Assembly: GCA_016795465.1 (NCBI GenBank)
Contig: JAEUHK010000109.1
Coordinates: 1 to 55,678 of the forward strand
Origin: Verrucomicrobiaceae bacterium
GTDB taxonomy: Bacteria > Verrucomicrobiota > Verrucomicrobiia > Verrucomicrobiales > Verrucomicrobiaceae
DNA length: 55,678 nt
Direction of reading: 5' to 3'
The position numbers and the translations under genes are program-made. Every line of letters starts with the position of its first letter. Within the stretch, counting starts at the first letter, position 1. Positions 15,877-25,259 of this stretch are shown here, one piece after another. The notes below the pieces were generated by a model. The model was not told the origin of the DNA. It worked only from the letters and a program-made list of their open reading frames with translations, and made no database searches.

Positions 15877-16362
15877 ATGAAAGTCCTGACCCTAGCCCTG
15901 TCTTCTGCGCTTCTTCTGGCCGCTTGTTCATCCTCCGAATCGAATAAGGAGATCACCGCGGCGAAACCCATCGTGACTACTCCGACCAAGGCGCCTGCTG
16001 CGGCATCGGATGGCTCGGGTGCGATGACGACGGCGAGCGGTTTGCGCTATAAGGTGCTGGCGTCCGGACCTGCGGGTGGAGTTTCGCCGACCGTTGCTGA
16101 CACGGTGGTGGTGCACTATCGCGGCACGTTGGTGGATGGCACTGAGTTTGATAGCTCTTACTCGCGCGGACAACCTGCCACGTTTGGCGTGGGGCAGGTG
16201 ATTCGTGGGTGGACTGAGGCTCTGCAACTGATGAAGCCTGGCGACAAGTGGTTGATCCACATCCCCTATAATCTAGCCTACGGCATGCAGGGCTCACCGC
16301 CGAAGATTCCTCCGTTCGCCGATCTCGTTTTCCAGGTCGAGCTACTGCAGGTGCTGCATTGA
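15877..16362 (+). CDS. FKBP-type peptidyl-prolyl cis-trans isomerase, lipoprotein
   Basis: A 161-residue lipoprotein (lipobox LLAAC, Cys at about 17) with a Ser/Thr/Ala-rich linker and a complete FKBP domain at about 48-161. Landmarks are DTVVVHYRGTLVDGTEFDSS, the active-site aromatic region VIRGWTEALQLMKPGDKW, and the IPYNLAYG strand. It should catalyse prolyl isomerisation of exported proteins at a membrane surface. The spacing YGMQGSPPKIPPFADLVFQVELL is the usual C-terminal end. Its stop lies only four bases from the convergent sufU stop, leaving no room for a separate terminator. Confidence 0.92.
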   Translation: MKVLTLALSSALLLAACSSSESNKEITAAKPIVTTPTKAPAAASDGSGAMTTASGLRYKVLASGPAGGVSPTVADTVVVHYRGTLVDGTEFDSSYSRGQPATFGVGQVIRGWTEALQLMKPGDKWLIHIPYNLAYGMQGSPPKIPPFADLVFQVELLQVLH

Positions 16363-16366
16363 GCGA

Positions 16367-16810
16367 TTACTTGGCGGTGCCTTCGAGAGCTTGCTCGAGG
16401 GCACGCCAGCCGAGCATGGCGCATTTGACGCGCTGCGGGAATTTTTGGACGCCTTCGAGGAGCGTGAGCTCACCGAGGGCGTCTTCGTCTTGAGGCTTGC
16501 CATCACCCATGACAATGCGGCGGAAGTCCTCGCGCATGGCGGCAGCCTCAGAGGATGTCTTGCCTTTGACCTTCACGGTCATCATGGAGGCGCTGGCCTG
16601 GCTGATGGCGCAGCCTTGGCCGGTGAATTTGATGTCAGCGATGTGGTTTTGCTCGTCGAGCTTGACCCAGACATCGATTTCGTCACCGCAGGAGGGATTA
16701 TCGCCATGGGCATGAAGGCATGGCGGCGGGATCTCTCCATGGTTCCGCGGTTTGCGGCTGTGGTCGAGAATGACGGACTGGTAGAGATCGCGGAGCTCTT
16801 CGGGTGACAT
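16367..16810 (-). CDS. sufU: SufU-type Fe-S cluster assembly/sulfur-acceptor protein
   Basis: A 147-residue SufU. The three ligand cysteines are Cys41 (NPSCGDE), Cys67 (GQGCAIS) and Cys130 (RVKCAMLGW), with Asp43 as the fourth ligand. The 62-residue gap between the second and third Cys carries the insertion that separates SufU from IscU scaffolds. SufU accepts persulfide sulfur from SufS through a zinc-bound Cys. The sufS gene lies immediately upstream with a nine-base gap, so they form an operon. SufB/C/D are not in this window. Confidence 0.92.
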   Translation of the reverse strand: MSPEELRDLYQSVILDHSRKPRNHGEIPPPCLHAHGDNPSCGDEIDVWVKLDEQNHIADIKFTGQGCAISQASASMMTVKVKGKTSSEAAAMREDFRRIVMGDGKPQDEDALGELTLLEGVQKFPQRVKCAMLGWRALEQALEGTAK

Positions 16811-16819
16811 GTGGGTGAA

Positions 16820-18037
16820 TTACGAAAAGAATCGGCGGGCGGAGTCGAGGACTTCGGCGAGGCGGTCGATTTCCTGCGTGGTGTTATAGAGATAAAAGCT
16901 GGCGCGGGTGCTGCCGGGGACCTTGAAGCGTTTCATCAAGGGCTGCGTGCAGTGATGGCCGCCGCGCATGGCGATGCCGTAGGTGTTGGCCCATTCGACG
17001 ATGTCGTGCGGGTGGGCGAAATCGCAGTGGAATGACACAAGCGAGCCGCGAGGGCCGGTTTGAGGTCCGAGGATGCGGAGGCCTTCGATAGCGCTGAGCT
17101 TGTCGAGGGCGTGCTGGGCGAGTTCGAGGCCGTGCTGCTCGATGTTTTGAAGGCCGATGGCTTCGAGGTAGTCGATGGCGGCGGCGAGGCCGATGGCTCC
17201 GGCGATGTCAGGCGTGCCTGCTTCGAAGCGGGCGGGCGGGGGCTTGTAGGTGCAGGTGTCGAGGGTGACGGTGAGGATCATTTCACCGCCGCCATGCCAC
17301 GGGGGCATCTTTTCGAGCACGGCCATGCGGCCGTAGAGGACACCGATGCCGGTGGGGGCGCAGACTTTGTGCCCGGAGAAGGCGAGGAAGTCGCAGCCGA
17401 TGTCCTGGACACTGACGGGGATGTGTCCGGCGCTCTGCGCGGCATCGACGAAGGTGGTGGCGCCGATGGCTTTCGCCTTGGCACACATCTCGCGGACGGG
17501 GTTGATGGTGCCGAGGGAGTTGGAGATGTGGACGAGGGCGAGGAGTTTGACCTGGGGCGTGAGGAGCTTTTCGAAGGCTTCCTGGTCGAGCGTGCCATCA
17601 TCGAGCACGGGGATGTGTTTGAGTGTGGCGCCGGTGCGCTGGGCGGCGAGCTGCCAGGGCACGAGATCGCTGTGGTGCTCCATGCCGGTGGTGAGGATGA
17701 CATCGCCGGGCTTCAAATGGGCACCGCACCAGGCATAGGCGACGAGGTTGACGCCTTCGGTGGTGCCGCGGGTGAAGATGATTTCGTTTTCCGATGAAGC
17801 AGAGATGAAGCGGGCGACGGTGCGGCGGGCAGCCTCGAAGGCATCGGTGGCCCGCATGCTGAGGGCGTGGAGGGCGCGGTGGACGTTGGCGTTGTCGCGC
17901 TCGTAGTAGCGGGTGAGGGCGTCGATGACGGCGTGGGGCTTTTGCGAGGACGCGGCGCTGTCGAGGTAGATGAGCGGGTGGCCATCGACCTCCTGCTTGA
18001 GGATGGGAAAGTCGTCTCGGATGCGCAGCCAGTCCAT
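16820..18037 (-). CDS. sufS: Cysteine desulfurase SufS
   Basis: A 405-residue class V aminotransferase-fold enzyme that removes sulfur from L-cysteine to give alanine and a protein persulfide for Fe-S cluster synthesis. The PLP lysine is Lys224 in SGHKVCAPTGIG. The catalytic Cys363 lies in RGGHHCTQPLM, the RGGHHC form typical of SufS-type (group II) desulfurases. The N terminus (RDDFPILKQEVDGHPLIYLD) matches the family start, so 18037 is secure. It is paired with sufU downstream. Confidence 0.94.
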   Translation of the reverse strand: MDWLRIRDDFPILKQEVDGHPLIYLDSAASSQKPHAVIDALTRYYERDNANVHRALHALSMRATDAFEAARRTVARFISASSENEIIFTRGTTEGVNLVAYAWCGAHLKPGDVILTTGMEHHSDLVPWQLAAQRTGATLKHIPVLDDGTLDQEAFEKLLTPQVKLLALVHISNSLGTINPVREMCAKAKAIGATTFVDAAQSAGHIPVSVQDIGCDFLAFSGHKVCAPTGIGVLYGRMAVLEKMPPWHGGGEMILTVTLDTCTYKPPPARFEAGTPDIAGAIGLAAAIDYLEAIGLQNIEQHGLELAQHALDKLSAIEGLRILGPQTGPRGSLVSFHCDFAHPHDIVEWANTYGIAMRGGHHCTQPLMKRFKVPGSTRASFYLYNTTQEIDRLAEVLDSARRFFS

Positions 18038-18051
18038 GAGGCGTCAATTAA

Positions 18052-18297
18052 TCAGCGGTTGGCGATGTTGTCGGCCGCGAGGCGTCGCGGAAGTGGTGAT
18101 CGTCCTTCGTAGGCGGGGGCGTTTTGGATGCGGCCAGCACGCGTTTCGATGAGCGCGCCGGGTTTGCCAGGCTCGTTTTCGACCAGCAGATAGGGCCAGA
18201 GGCGAAGGGCGGAGTTCAAGGCGGGGCCTATCAACTGACAACTGCTCAGGGCCAGCATGGCGGGCACGAGCAGCAGGAGGCGGTAAACGACTTTCAT
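18052..18297 (-). CDS. Small hypothetical lipoprotein
   Basis: An 81-residue protein with a lipoprotein signal (LLLVPAMLALSSC, Cys at about 20) and a short mature part of about 60 residues ending in Arg/Ala-rich sequence. It lies 46 bp after ugd and 14 bp before sufS on the same strand, so it is probably co-transcribed. No family is recognisable. I start at 18297; the frame continues upstream, but that part is antisense-like and overlaps ugd. Confidence 0.6.
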   Translation of the reverse strand: MKVVYRLLLLVPAMLALSSCQLIGPALNSALRLWPYLLVENEPGKPGALIETRAGRIQNAPAYEGRSPLPRRLAADNIANR

Positions 18298-18343
18298 GGA
18301 GAGGGAAGCGGTTACCATGCGGCGAACCGCTTTGCAAGATGCC

Positions 18344-19660
18344 TCACGAACGCTCGACGAGGGCTCCACGACCGATGCCGCGGTATTGGAAGCCGAAGTC
18401 GGCGGCGGCGACGGGGTCGATGAGGTTGCGACCATCAAAGATGAGCGGGGTGCGCATGGCTTCGCGGAGCTGGGCGAGATCGATGGCGCCGAATTCGGGC
18501 CATTCGGTGGCGATGACGAGGGCTTCGGCATCTTTGGCGGCATCGAGGGCTGAGGTGGCAAAGCGGACTTTCGATGCCACGGGGAGCTCGCGGGCCTTTT
18601 CCATGGCTTTGGGGTCGAAGACAGATACCTCGGCTCCTTCGCCGACGATGGCCTCGACGAGTCGGATGGCTACGGAGGAGCGGACGTCGTCGGTGTTGGG
18701 CTTGAAGCTGAGGCCCCAGATGGCGATTTTCTTTTCTTTGAGAACCCACAAGGCCTCGCGAAGGGCATCAAGGAAGCGTTTGAACTGCCGGTCGTTGATA
18801 CGCTGGACTTCTTCGAGCAATCCGAACGGGGTGCCGAGTTGCCGTGAGATGGCGATGAAGGCCGCGATGTCTTTCGGAAAGCATGAGCCGCCGTAACCGA
18901 GGCCGGCATTGAGGAAGGCTCGGCCGATGCGTCTGTCCGTTCCGATGCCTTCGGTGACCTTGATTACATCGGCACCGGCGGCTTCGCAGATCTCGGAGAG
19001 GGCGTTGGCGTAGCTGATTTTGAGAGCGAGGAAGGAGTTCGCGGCGTGCTTGATGAGCTCGGCGCTGTTGATGTCGGTGACGAGTACGGGGGCGACGAAG
19101 GGCTCGTAGATTTTCTGCATCAGGGCGAGGGCACGATCACTGTTGCCACCGATGACGATGCGGTCGGGCTTCATGAGGTCTTCTACTGCGCTGCCTTCGC
19201 GGAGGAACTCGGGATTGCTGATGACATCGAACTCGACGCCGGGCTTGGCGTAGCGGCGGATGGTGCTGGCGACCCGCTCGCCGGTTTTGACGGGCACGGT
19301 GCTTTTATCGACGACGACGCGGTAGGAGTCGAGATGCACGGCGATCTCGCGAGCGACCTTTTCGATGAAGCTGAGGTCCACGCTGCCATCAGGCTGCGGC
19401 GGTGTGGGCACGGCGATGAAGATGACCTCGGCATGCTCCACTCCTTCCTCGGTGGAGGTGGTGAAGCGAAGACGACGTGCGGCGACGTTTTTCTTCACGA
19501 TCGACTCCAGGCCTGGCTCGTAGATCGGGATTTCGCCAGCGAGAAGGGAATCAACCTTGCGCTGGTCGTTGTCCACGCAGCAGACGTGGTGGCCGACTTC
19601 GGCAAAACAAGCTCCAGTGGTGAGCCCGACGTAACCAGAACCAATGATGGTGAGTTTCAT
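18344..19660 (-). CDS. ugd: UDP-glucose 6-dehydrogenase
   Basis: A 438-residue NAD-dependent enzyme that oxidises UDP-glucose to UDP-glucuronate for exopolysaccharide or LPS sugars. The N-terminal Rossmann motif is IGSGYVGLTTGACFAEVGH. Lys204 in ELIKHAANSFLALKIS and the catalytic Cys260 in GYGGSCFPKD are both present. The C-terminal NAD-binding half (LSFKPNTDDVRSSVAI) is complete. It is followed by a small lipoprotein gene and preceded by an LptD-like gene on the same strand, an envelope-building context. Confidence 0.95.
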   Translation of the reverse strand: MKLTIIGSGYVGLTTGACFAEVGHHVCCVDNDQRKVDSLLAGEIPIYEPGLESIVKKNVAARRLRFTTSTEEGVEHAEVIFIAVPTPPQPDGSVDLSFIEKVAREIAVHLDSYRVVVDKSTVPVKTGERVASTIRRYAKPGVEFDVISNPEFLREGSAVEDLMKPDRIVIGGNSDRALALMQKIYEPFVAPVLVTDINSAELIKHAANSFLALKISYANALSEICEAAGADVIKVTEGIGTDRRIGRAFLNAGLGYGGSCFPKDIAAFIAISRQLGTPFGLLEEVQRINDRQFKRFLDALREALWVLKEKKIAIWGLSFKPNTDDVRSSVAIRLVEAIVGEGAEVSVFDPKAMEKARELPVASKVRFATSALDAAKDAEALVIATEWPEFGAIDLAQLREAMRTPLIFDGRNLIDPVAAADFGFQYRGIGRGALVERS

Positions 19661-19747
19661 GACAGTGCAGGTACCCTATGGGCTTGTTCCGCGTGGCTCA
19701 AGTCGCCGATTTCAAACTTTCCATGCACCGTGCGAGAGGGCAGGGGA

Positions 19748-22210
19748 TCAGTTGTTCCCGCCGTTGCCGTTGCTGCCCGAGGTGCTGGGATCGACATCGA
19801 GGTCGAAATTGAGCTGGGGGAATTCTTTGAGGGTGAAACCGAGCAGGATGCCGAAGTCATTGGCTCCGCCACGGTTGTCACGCACGAGGGCTCCGATGGA
19901 CAGGATCCAACTGCTGAGGTCGCGTGTGAGGCTGTAGCTCTGGAATTGCATGGTGCCGTCGTCCGCCTCGAAGATGTGATTCATCGCAAAGCCCCAGTTT
20001 TCGCCGAGGCGGGTGTAGATGCGTGAGTAGAACAGGTTGGAGTCCTGCTGGAAGTAGGGGTTGTTGCTCAGATACTGGTGGCCGAACTGCACGGACATGT
20101 AGCGGTTTGGCAGGAAGGTGACGCCGTGGTTGAATTCGGTGAAGCTGCCGCGGCCGCTGCTGATGGGCAGCTGGACCTGGGAGGTGAGGCTGATCCAGGG
20201 CACGGGACGCCAGAAGAGATCGTTGTAGAGGTTCGAGAGATCGCGGCCGAATTCCGGATCACGGGCGAAGACGTCGATGTAGGTGTTCATGCCGGCCCAC
20301 GCGTAGCTCCGGTCGGAGGAGTCGCTGGCACCACCGTAAAAGTAATTGTTGTTGTTCGCTGCCACGGAGTAGTCACGGCGGGTCTGAAGAAGATTGTAGA
20401 AGCCCACGCGAGCCACATTCCACGAACGAAGAGCATCGACAGCAGTGAAAAGACCGGCATCAACGGAACGCGGACGTGTGGTGGGGGCGAGACGGTCGAT
20501 GGCCGGCAGTCCAGCGTCCTGGGTGGCATCGACATAAGAGTAATTGAGGTAGGGTTGGAAGACGTGACGGAGGCCATTGAGGCCCAGCGAAGGCATGTTC
20601 ACATCCGACCATGTGCGTGAGACCTTGAAGGTGGTCTCGAGTCCGAGGCTGACGATGCCACGGGTGAAGTTGGTGTTGCCGGACATGCTGCCATCGATGC
20701 TGTGATAGCTGGTCATGCCCGCACCAAAACGAGGCGTGATGTTCAGCCATCCAAAAAAGGTCTTTGGATAGAGGAACTCATGGTAGGTGTGGAAGCGTGT
20801 GTAGCCTGGCTCGGTCAGGCGGGAATTGATGACGTTGAGCCCGGCGAGGACATCGGCGGGGCTCATGGCGGTGCCGGAAGGCAGGCCCAACAGGCCCGCG
20901 TAGGACGAGGCAGCACCGAGTGGGTCGGCATTCACGGCAGGGGCACCACCGATGGCTCCAAGCTGTTGAAGACGGGTGAGCTCCACCTGCTCATATTTGC
21001 CAAGGCGTTCGCGGTAAACACCGGCAGCGAAGGTGCCCTGATGCTGGATGCCTGTGCCGAAGATCGGGCGGCGGACGAAGTCAAAGGACAGTTCTGGGAG
21101 ACGCTCGGCGGAGCGGTAGAACTTGTTTAACTGCCCACGGGCCATGAGCGTGGCCACAAAGGCATCGCTGCGCTTGATGATCGAGATTTGATTGTCAGGC
21201 TCCGGTGTCGTGCGGAACTCATTGAAGAAGAAATCCTCGTAGAAGTGGACATCGCTGATCTTGTTGATGTCGAAGTCGATATACCAAGTGCTGACATCCG
21301 GGCCGGGCAGGTAGATGCGATGCTGAAAGTTGAAGCGGTAACGCTTGCGATCAACGATCTGACGCGGAGAGCCGGTGGCATTGATGGCAGTGTCGCTGTC
21401 GCTCAGGCCGTAAAACTTGAGATGCCCGAAATTCTGGCGGTTAGCCTGATGGCGCATCGAATAAAAATCAAAGCCACCCGCAAGGCCGCGGCTGCTGCGC
21501 AGATCGATGCGATAGCGTGCTTCGGTGTGATTACCGTGGAAAACGGTGAACTGGTTCAGCACGAAGGCTCCCCAACGGTTGTTGTAACCGGGACTGACGC
21601 GGAACCCCTGGTCCTGGTCCACCGACTGGCTGAGGCTCGGGAAATACAGGATCGGCGTGTTGCCTGCGTGGTATTTGATCGTCTTGAGCTCCACCCGCTG
21701 TCCCGGATGCACGTTCATCTCACGACCGCTCACATGGAAATTGGGGTTCGCCAAGTCGTGCATTGTGAAGCTCACATCCTCAGCATGAAGCCGGTCGAGC
21801 AGTTGAGTCTCGGCAGTGAACTTCTTGGCGCTATAGAAGAAAGACCCCTGCCCAGCCGGCATCCCAGACCGCACGTTGTTACCGGACAGCTCTCCTGTGA
21901 TCACATTATAGTCGATGCTGTCACCACGGTAGATCGTGCCGGCCCGCCAGATGACGACGCCGCCAGTGGCGTGGACATTGCCTGACACATTGTTGTAGCT
22001 GGCACTGGCGCAGCGGATCTGGACATCCTGATACTCGACCCGGACATCGCCAGACACCGTCGCGATGCCTGTTTCAGGGTCCATGGTCGTCGTGAGGCCG
22101 TCGATCTTCACATCGCCAGACATGTTGCTGAGGAGTGACTGGCCCTGGGCCCACCCGCTGATAGCGAGAAAGCTGACCGTGGCTGCTGCGCAGAGTCTCG
22201 AAAAGGTCAT
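19748..22210 (-). CDS. lptD: LptD-like outer-membrane LPS assembly protein
   Basis: An 820-residue exported protein (signal MTFSRLCAAATVSFLAISGWAQG). Residues about 30-150 form an OstA/LptA-like beta-jellyroll (GDVRVEYQDVQIRCASASYNN and repeats of the same kind). The rest is a large beta-barrel rich in Tyr, Phe, Arg and Asn. This matches LptD, which inserts lipopolysaccharide into the outer leaflet. The mature part contains only one Cys, so the interdomain disulfides of the E. coli protein cannot form. The C terminus is low-complexity (GSNGNGGNN). A divergent glycosyltransferase starts 205 bp away; I see no clear promoter motif in that gap. Confidence 0.8.
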   Translation of the reverse strand: MTFSRLCAAATVSFLAISGWAQGQSLLSNMSGDVKIDGLTTTMDPETGIATVSGDVRVEYQDVQIRCASASYNNVSGNVHATGGVVIWRAGTIYRGDSIDYNVITGELSGNNVRSGMPAGQGSFFYSAKKFTAETQLLDRLHAEDVSFTMHDLANPNFHVSGREMNVHPGQRVELKTIKYHAGNTPILYFPSLSQSVDQDQGFRVSPGYNNRWGAFVLNQFTVFHGNHTEARYRIDLRSSRGLAGGFDFYSMRHQANRQNFGHLKFYGLSDSDTAINATGSPRQIVDRKRYRFNFQHRIYLPGPDVSTWYIDFDINKISDVHFYEDFFFNEFRTTPEPDNQISIIKRSDAFVATLMARGQLNKFYRSAERLPELSFDFVRRPIFGTGIQHQGTFAAGVYRERLGKYEQVELTRLQQLGAIGGAPAVNADPLGAASSYAGLLGLPSGTAMSPADVLAGLNVINSRLTEPGYTRFHTYHEFLYPKTFFGWLNITPRFGAGMTSYHSIDGSMSGNTNFTRGIVSLGLETTFKVSRTWSDVNMPSLGLNGLRHVFQPYLNYSYVDATQDAGLPAIDRLAPTTRPRSVDAGLFTAVDALRSWNVARVGFYNLLQTRRDYSVAANNNNYFYGGASDSSDRSYAWAGMNTYIDVFARDPEFGRDLSNLYNDLFWRPVPWISLTSQVQLPISSGRGSFTEFNHGVTFLPNRYMSVQFGHQYLSNNPYFQQDSNLFYSRIYTRLGENWGFAMNHIFEADDGTMQFQSYSLTRDLSSWILSIGALVRDNRGGANDFGILLGFTLKEFPQLNFDLDVDPSTSGSNGNGGNN

Positions 22211-22415
22211 AATTTAGCTGGGAGAGAGCGTGGCCGCCCAGAAGCGGTTCACAAAAGCATTTCATAGGCCACCGCTGAGAGCGTGACAAGAAAAAGGGCT
22301 TCTTTTTTTGACGGCTGTTATAGCAATTACGGCAGCGGACGACACGCTCAAACGGCGCGAACCGAGGTCAGCTCACACTAGACCAGCCCCATGGTTCAAG
22401 GCATGATGGCATGAA

Positions 22416-23384
22416 ATGCGTATCGCCATACTGCACTACTCCAAACCGCCTGTCATTGGTGGGGTCGAGCGTGTCATCGGGGAGCAGGCCGCCGCTTTGC
22501 AGAAACTCGGTCACGAGGTCGTGATCCTCACACGGGAGGAGTGGCGGGAGGCGAAATGGGATGCTGTCATCGTCCACAACGTCTTCTCCATGCCCTTTGA
22601 CCTCGCGTGGACCGAGGAACTCATCGCGCTCACGGACTCGCGCCACGACATCCGCTGGATCAACTGGGTGCACGACGTGCGCTGGGCCGAAAAAGTGCCG
22701 CAGGCTCTCCACATCGCCGTTTCGGAGCATCGGAAGGCCGAATACGCCAAAATCACCCGCGAGCCAATTCACGTCATTCCGAACGGTTGCGACGCGAAAG
22801 CCGTTTTGGGCCTCACGGATCGCGTTTCGGCTCTCCAACTCGAAAAAGTCGGTCTGGTGCTCTTGCAGCCGACTCGCTTCGTGCGGCGCAAAAACATCGA
22901 AATGGGCCTGCGGGTGCTCGCGGAGCTACCAGAGGCCATTTACCTCGTCACAGCGGCTCCGGACCCGCATCAAAAGGATGGCCTCAAATACTTCCGCGAG
23001 CTCAAACGCCTCGCCAAAGACCTCGGTGTGTCGAAGCGCGTGCACTTCCTCGGCGAAAAGGCCGTGTTGAGTGATGACGACGTGCGCAGCCTGTATTTGA
23101 TGACCGATGCGCTCTTCTTCCCGAGCTTCCAGGAAGGCTACGGCCTGCCCTTGATCGAAGCCGCGCTGCATCAGGTGCCGGTGTTTTGCTCCGACATCCC
23201 CGCCCACCGCGAAGTGGCCGCTCCCGACGCCACCTTCTTCAAACTCAGCGCCTCGGTGAAGAGCCTTGCTCGCAAAATTCGCGCGCATCCGGCGATTCAG
23301 GCACGGCAGTTGCGTCGCCAGATGATCTTGCGGCTCGACTGGCAGGAACTCCTGCGCCAAAAGCTGCTTCCATTGATCTCATGA
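22416..23384 (+). CDS. Glycosyltransferase family 4-like protein
   Basis: A 322-residue GT-B fold enzyme. The N-terminal half opens with MRIAILHYSKPPVIGGVERV, including the Gly-Gly acceptor loop, and a C-terminal nucleotide-sugar domain has VHFLGEKAVLSDDDV and FFPSFQEGYGLPLIEAALHQ (the E-x7-E motif of GT4). It is shorter than usual (about 370). The stop overlaps the start of glgB by four bases, so the two are translationally coupled. This may point to alpha-glucan synthesis, though the donor is not readable from sequence. Confidence 0.85.
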   Translation: MRIAILHYSKPPVIGGVERVIGEQAAALQKLGHEVVILTREEWREAKWDAVIVHNVFSMPFDLAWTEELIALTDSRHDIRWINWVHDVRWAEKVPQALHIAVSEHRKAEYAKITREPIHVIPNGCDAKAVLGLTDRVSALQLEKVGLVLLQPTRFVRRKNIEMGLRVLAELPEAIYLVTAAPDPHQKDGLKYFRELKRLAKDLGVSKRVHFLGEKAVLSDDDVRSLYLMTDALFFPSFQEGYGLPLIEAALHQVPVFCSDIPAHREVAAPDATFFKLSASVKSLARKIRAHPAIQARQLRRQMILRLDWQELLRQKLLPLIS

Positions 23385-25255
23385 CCTCGCCCATCTCCGA
23401 CCAGGACATCTATTTTTTTCGTGAAGGCACTCATCAACGGCTGTGGGAGTTTCTCGGGGCGCATTTGATGCCCGAAGGCTGCCATTTCGCCGTCTGGGCA
23501 CCGAATGCCCGCGATGTGAGCGTGGTGGGTGATTGGAACAACTGGGATGGAAACGTCCACCGCATGCAGCCGCGTGGTGACAGCGGCGTTTGGGAGCTTT
23601 TCGTGCCGGGCGTGAAGGAGAATGCGCACTACAAATTCGAGCTGCATGACCAGCACGGTCATTTGCTCGTGAAGAGCGATCCGATGGCCGTTTACAGCCA
23701 GCATGGGGCCGCGACGGCGAGCCTGACCTTCGATTTGAAGCGCTACCAGTGGTCCGATGGCGAATGGATGCAGCGCCGGCCGCAAAACGATCTCTACCAC
23801 TCGCCGATGAGCATCTACGAGGTGCATCCCGGTTCGTGGAAACGAAACGTGAACGAAGGCGGCCGCTGGCTGAGCTATCGCGAACTCGCTGACGATCTCA
23901 TCCCGTATGTGAAAGGCCTCGGCTTCACGCACATCGAGCTGATGGGCATCGCCGAGCATCCGTTTGATGGCTCGTGGGGCTATCAGGTGACCGGTTACTA
24001 CGCGCCGACGAGCCGCTTTGGGAATCCGGATGAGTTTCGTGAGTTCGTGGATCGTTGTCATCAAAACGGCATCGGTGTGATCCTCGACTGGGTGCCCGGC
24101 CATTTCCCGAAGGACTCGCACGGCCTCGCGAAGTTCGATGGCAGCGCGCTTTACGAACATGCGGACCCACGCCAAGGCGAGCACATGGACTGGGGCACGC
24201 TCATCTTTAACTACGGCCGCACGGAGGTGAAAAACTTCCTTGTCGCGAACGCGCTCTACTGGCTGGACCAGTTCCACATTGATGGACTGCGTGTCGATGC
24301 GGTGGCGTCGATGCTTTACCTCGATTACTCGCGCAAGGCAGGCGAGTGGGTGCCGAATCATCTCGGCGGTCGCGAGAACCTCGAAGCCATCGCCTTCATG
24401 CGCGAGCTGAACCAGGTCTGCTACGCGAATCATCCCGGCACCACGATCATCGCGGAGGAAAGCACGGCCTGGGGCGGCGTGTCGCGCCCCGTGAGCACTG
24501 GCGGACTCGGTTTCGGCTTCAAATGGAACATGGGCTGGATGAACGACAGCCTGCGCTACATGGCCGAGGACCCGATTCATCGGAAGTATCACCACGGCAT
24601 GGCCACCTTCTCGATGATCTATGCCTACGACGAGAATTTCATCCTCGTCCTCAGCCACGACGAGGTCGTGCATGGCAAAGGATCGCTGATCAACAAGATG
24701 CCCGGTGACCGCTGGCAGAAATTCGCGAACCTGCGCATGTTCCTCGCGTGGATGTGGATGCATCCGGGCAAGAAGCTGCTCTTCATGGGCGGCGAGTTCG
24801 GTCAATGGCATGAATGGAAACACGATGCGAGCCTCGACTGGCATCTGTTCCTCGGCGAGGAGCACAGCGGGCTACAACGCCTCGTCAAAGATCTCAATCA
24901 CCTCTACACCGGCCGCAAGGCCCTCCACTCGCGTGATCACGAGGCCGGCAGCTTCTTCTGGCTCGACGCCAACGACGCGGAGAACAGCGTCTTCGCCTTC
25001 ACCCGCACCTCGCCGGACGGCGATCAGGTTTATGTGCTCGTGAATGCCACGCCGGTGCCACGCAAAGGCTACCGTGTCGGTGTTTCTGAGGCCGGCAGCT
25101 ACCGCGAGCTGCTCAATTCGGATGCCACCACCTACGCCGGCAGCGGCGTGAGTGCAGGTGCAGGCTTCCAAGCCCAGCAAGTGCCGCATCAAGGCCAGCC
25201 CTGGAGCATCGTTGTCGATCTGCCGCCGCTAGCCACGCTGGTGCTGGGTCGCTGA
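23381..25255 (+). CDS. glgB: 1,4-alpha-glucan branching enzyme
   Basis: A 624-residue GH13 enzyme that makes alpha-1,6 branches in glycogen. A CBM48 domain spans about residues 20-120 (FAVWAPNARDVSVVGDWNNW). The (beta/alpha)8 barrel carries DGLRVDAVASMLYLDY (nucleophile Asp306), IIAEEST (acid/base Glu359/360) and LSHDEVVHGKGS. A C-terminal beta domain follows. It lacks the extra N1 domain of the ~730-residue enterobacterial form. I start at 23381 (MTSPIS), which gives the ATGA overlap with the glycosyltransferase; the longer frame upstream is inside that gene. Its stop is four bases from the convergent DUF1501 gene stop. Confidence 0.95.
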   Translation: MTSPISDQDIYFFREGTHQRLWEFLGAHLMPEGCHFAVWAPNARDVSVVGDWNNWDGNVHRMQPRGDSGVWELFVPGVKENAHYKFELHDQHGHLLVKSDPMAVYSQHGAATASLTFDLKRYQWSDGEWMQRRPQNDLYHSPMSIYEVHPGSWKRNVNEGGRWLSYRELADDLIPYVKGLGFTHIELMGIAEHPFDGSWGYQVTGYYAPTSRFGNPDEFREFVDRCHQNGIGVILDWVPGHFPKDSHGLAKFDGSALYEHADPRQGEHMDWGTLIFNYGRTEVKNFLVANALYWLDQFHIDGLRVDAVASMLYLDYSRKAGEWVPNHLGGRENLEAIAFMRELNQVCYANHPGTTIIAEESTAWGGVSRPVSTGGLGFGFKWNMGWMNDSLRYMAEDPIHRKYHHGMATFSMIYAYDENFILVLSHDEVVHGKGSLINKMPGDRWQKFANLRMFLAWMWMHPGKKLLFMGGEFGQWHEWKHDASLDWHLFLGEEHSGLQRLVKDLNHLYTGRKALHSRDHEAGSFFWLDANDAENSVFAFTRTSPDGDQVYVLVNATPVPRKGYRVGVSEAGSYRELLNSDATTYAGSGVSAGAGFQAQQVPHQGQPWSIVVDLPPLATLVLGR

Positions 25256-25259
25256 GACC

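Noticed and set aside
17060..17797. Plus-strand frame opposite sufS
   Set aside because: It is a shadow of GC-rich codons; sufS has all catalytic motifs.
22211..22415. Sigma-70 type promoter between lptD and the glycosyltransferase
   Set aside because: A TTGACG-like box occurs near 22307 but no properly spaced -10 box follows, so I do not call a promoter.
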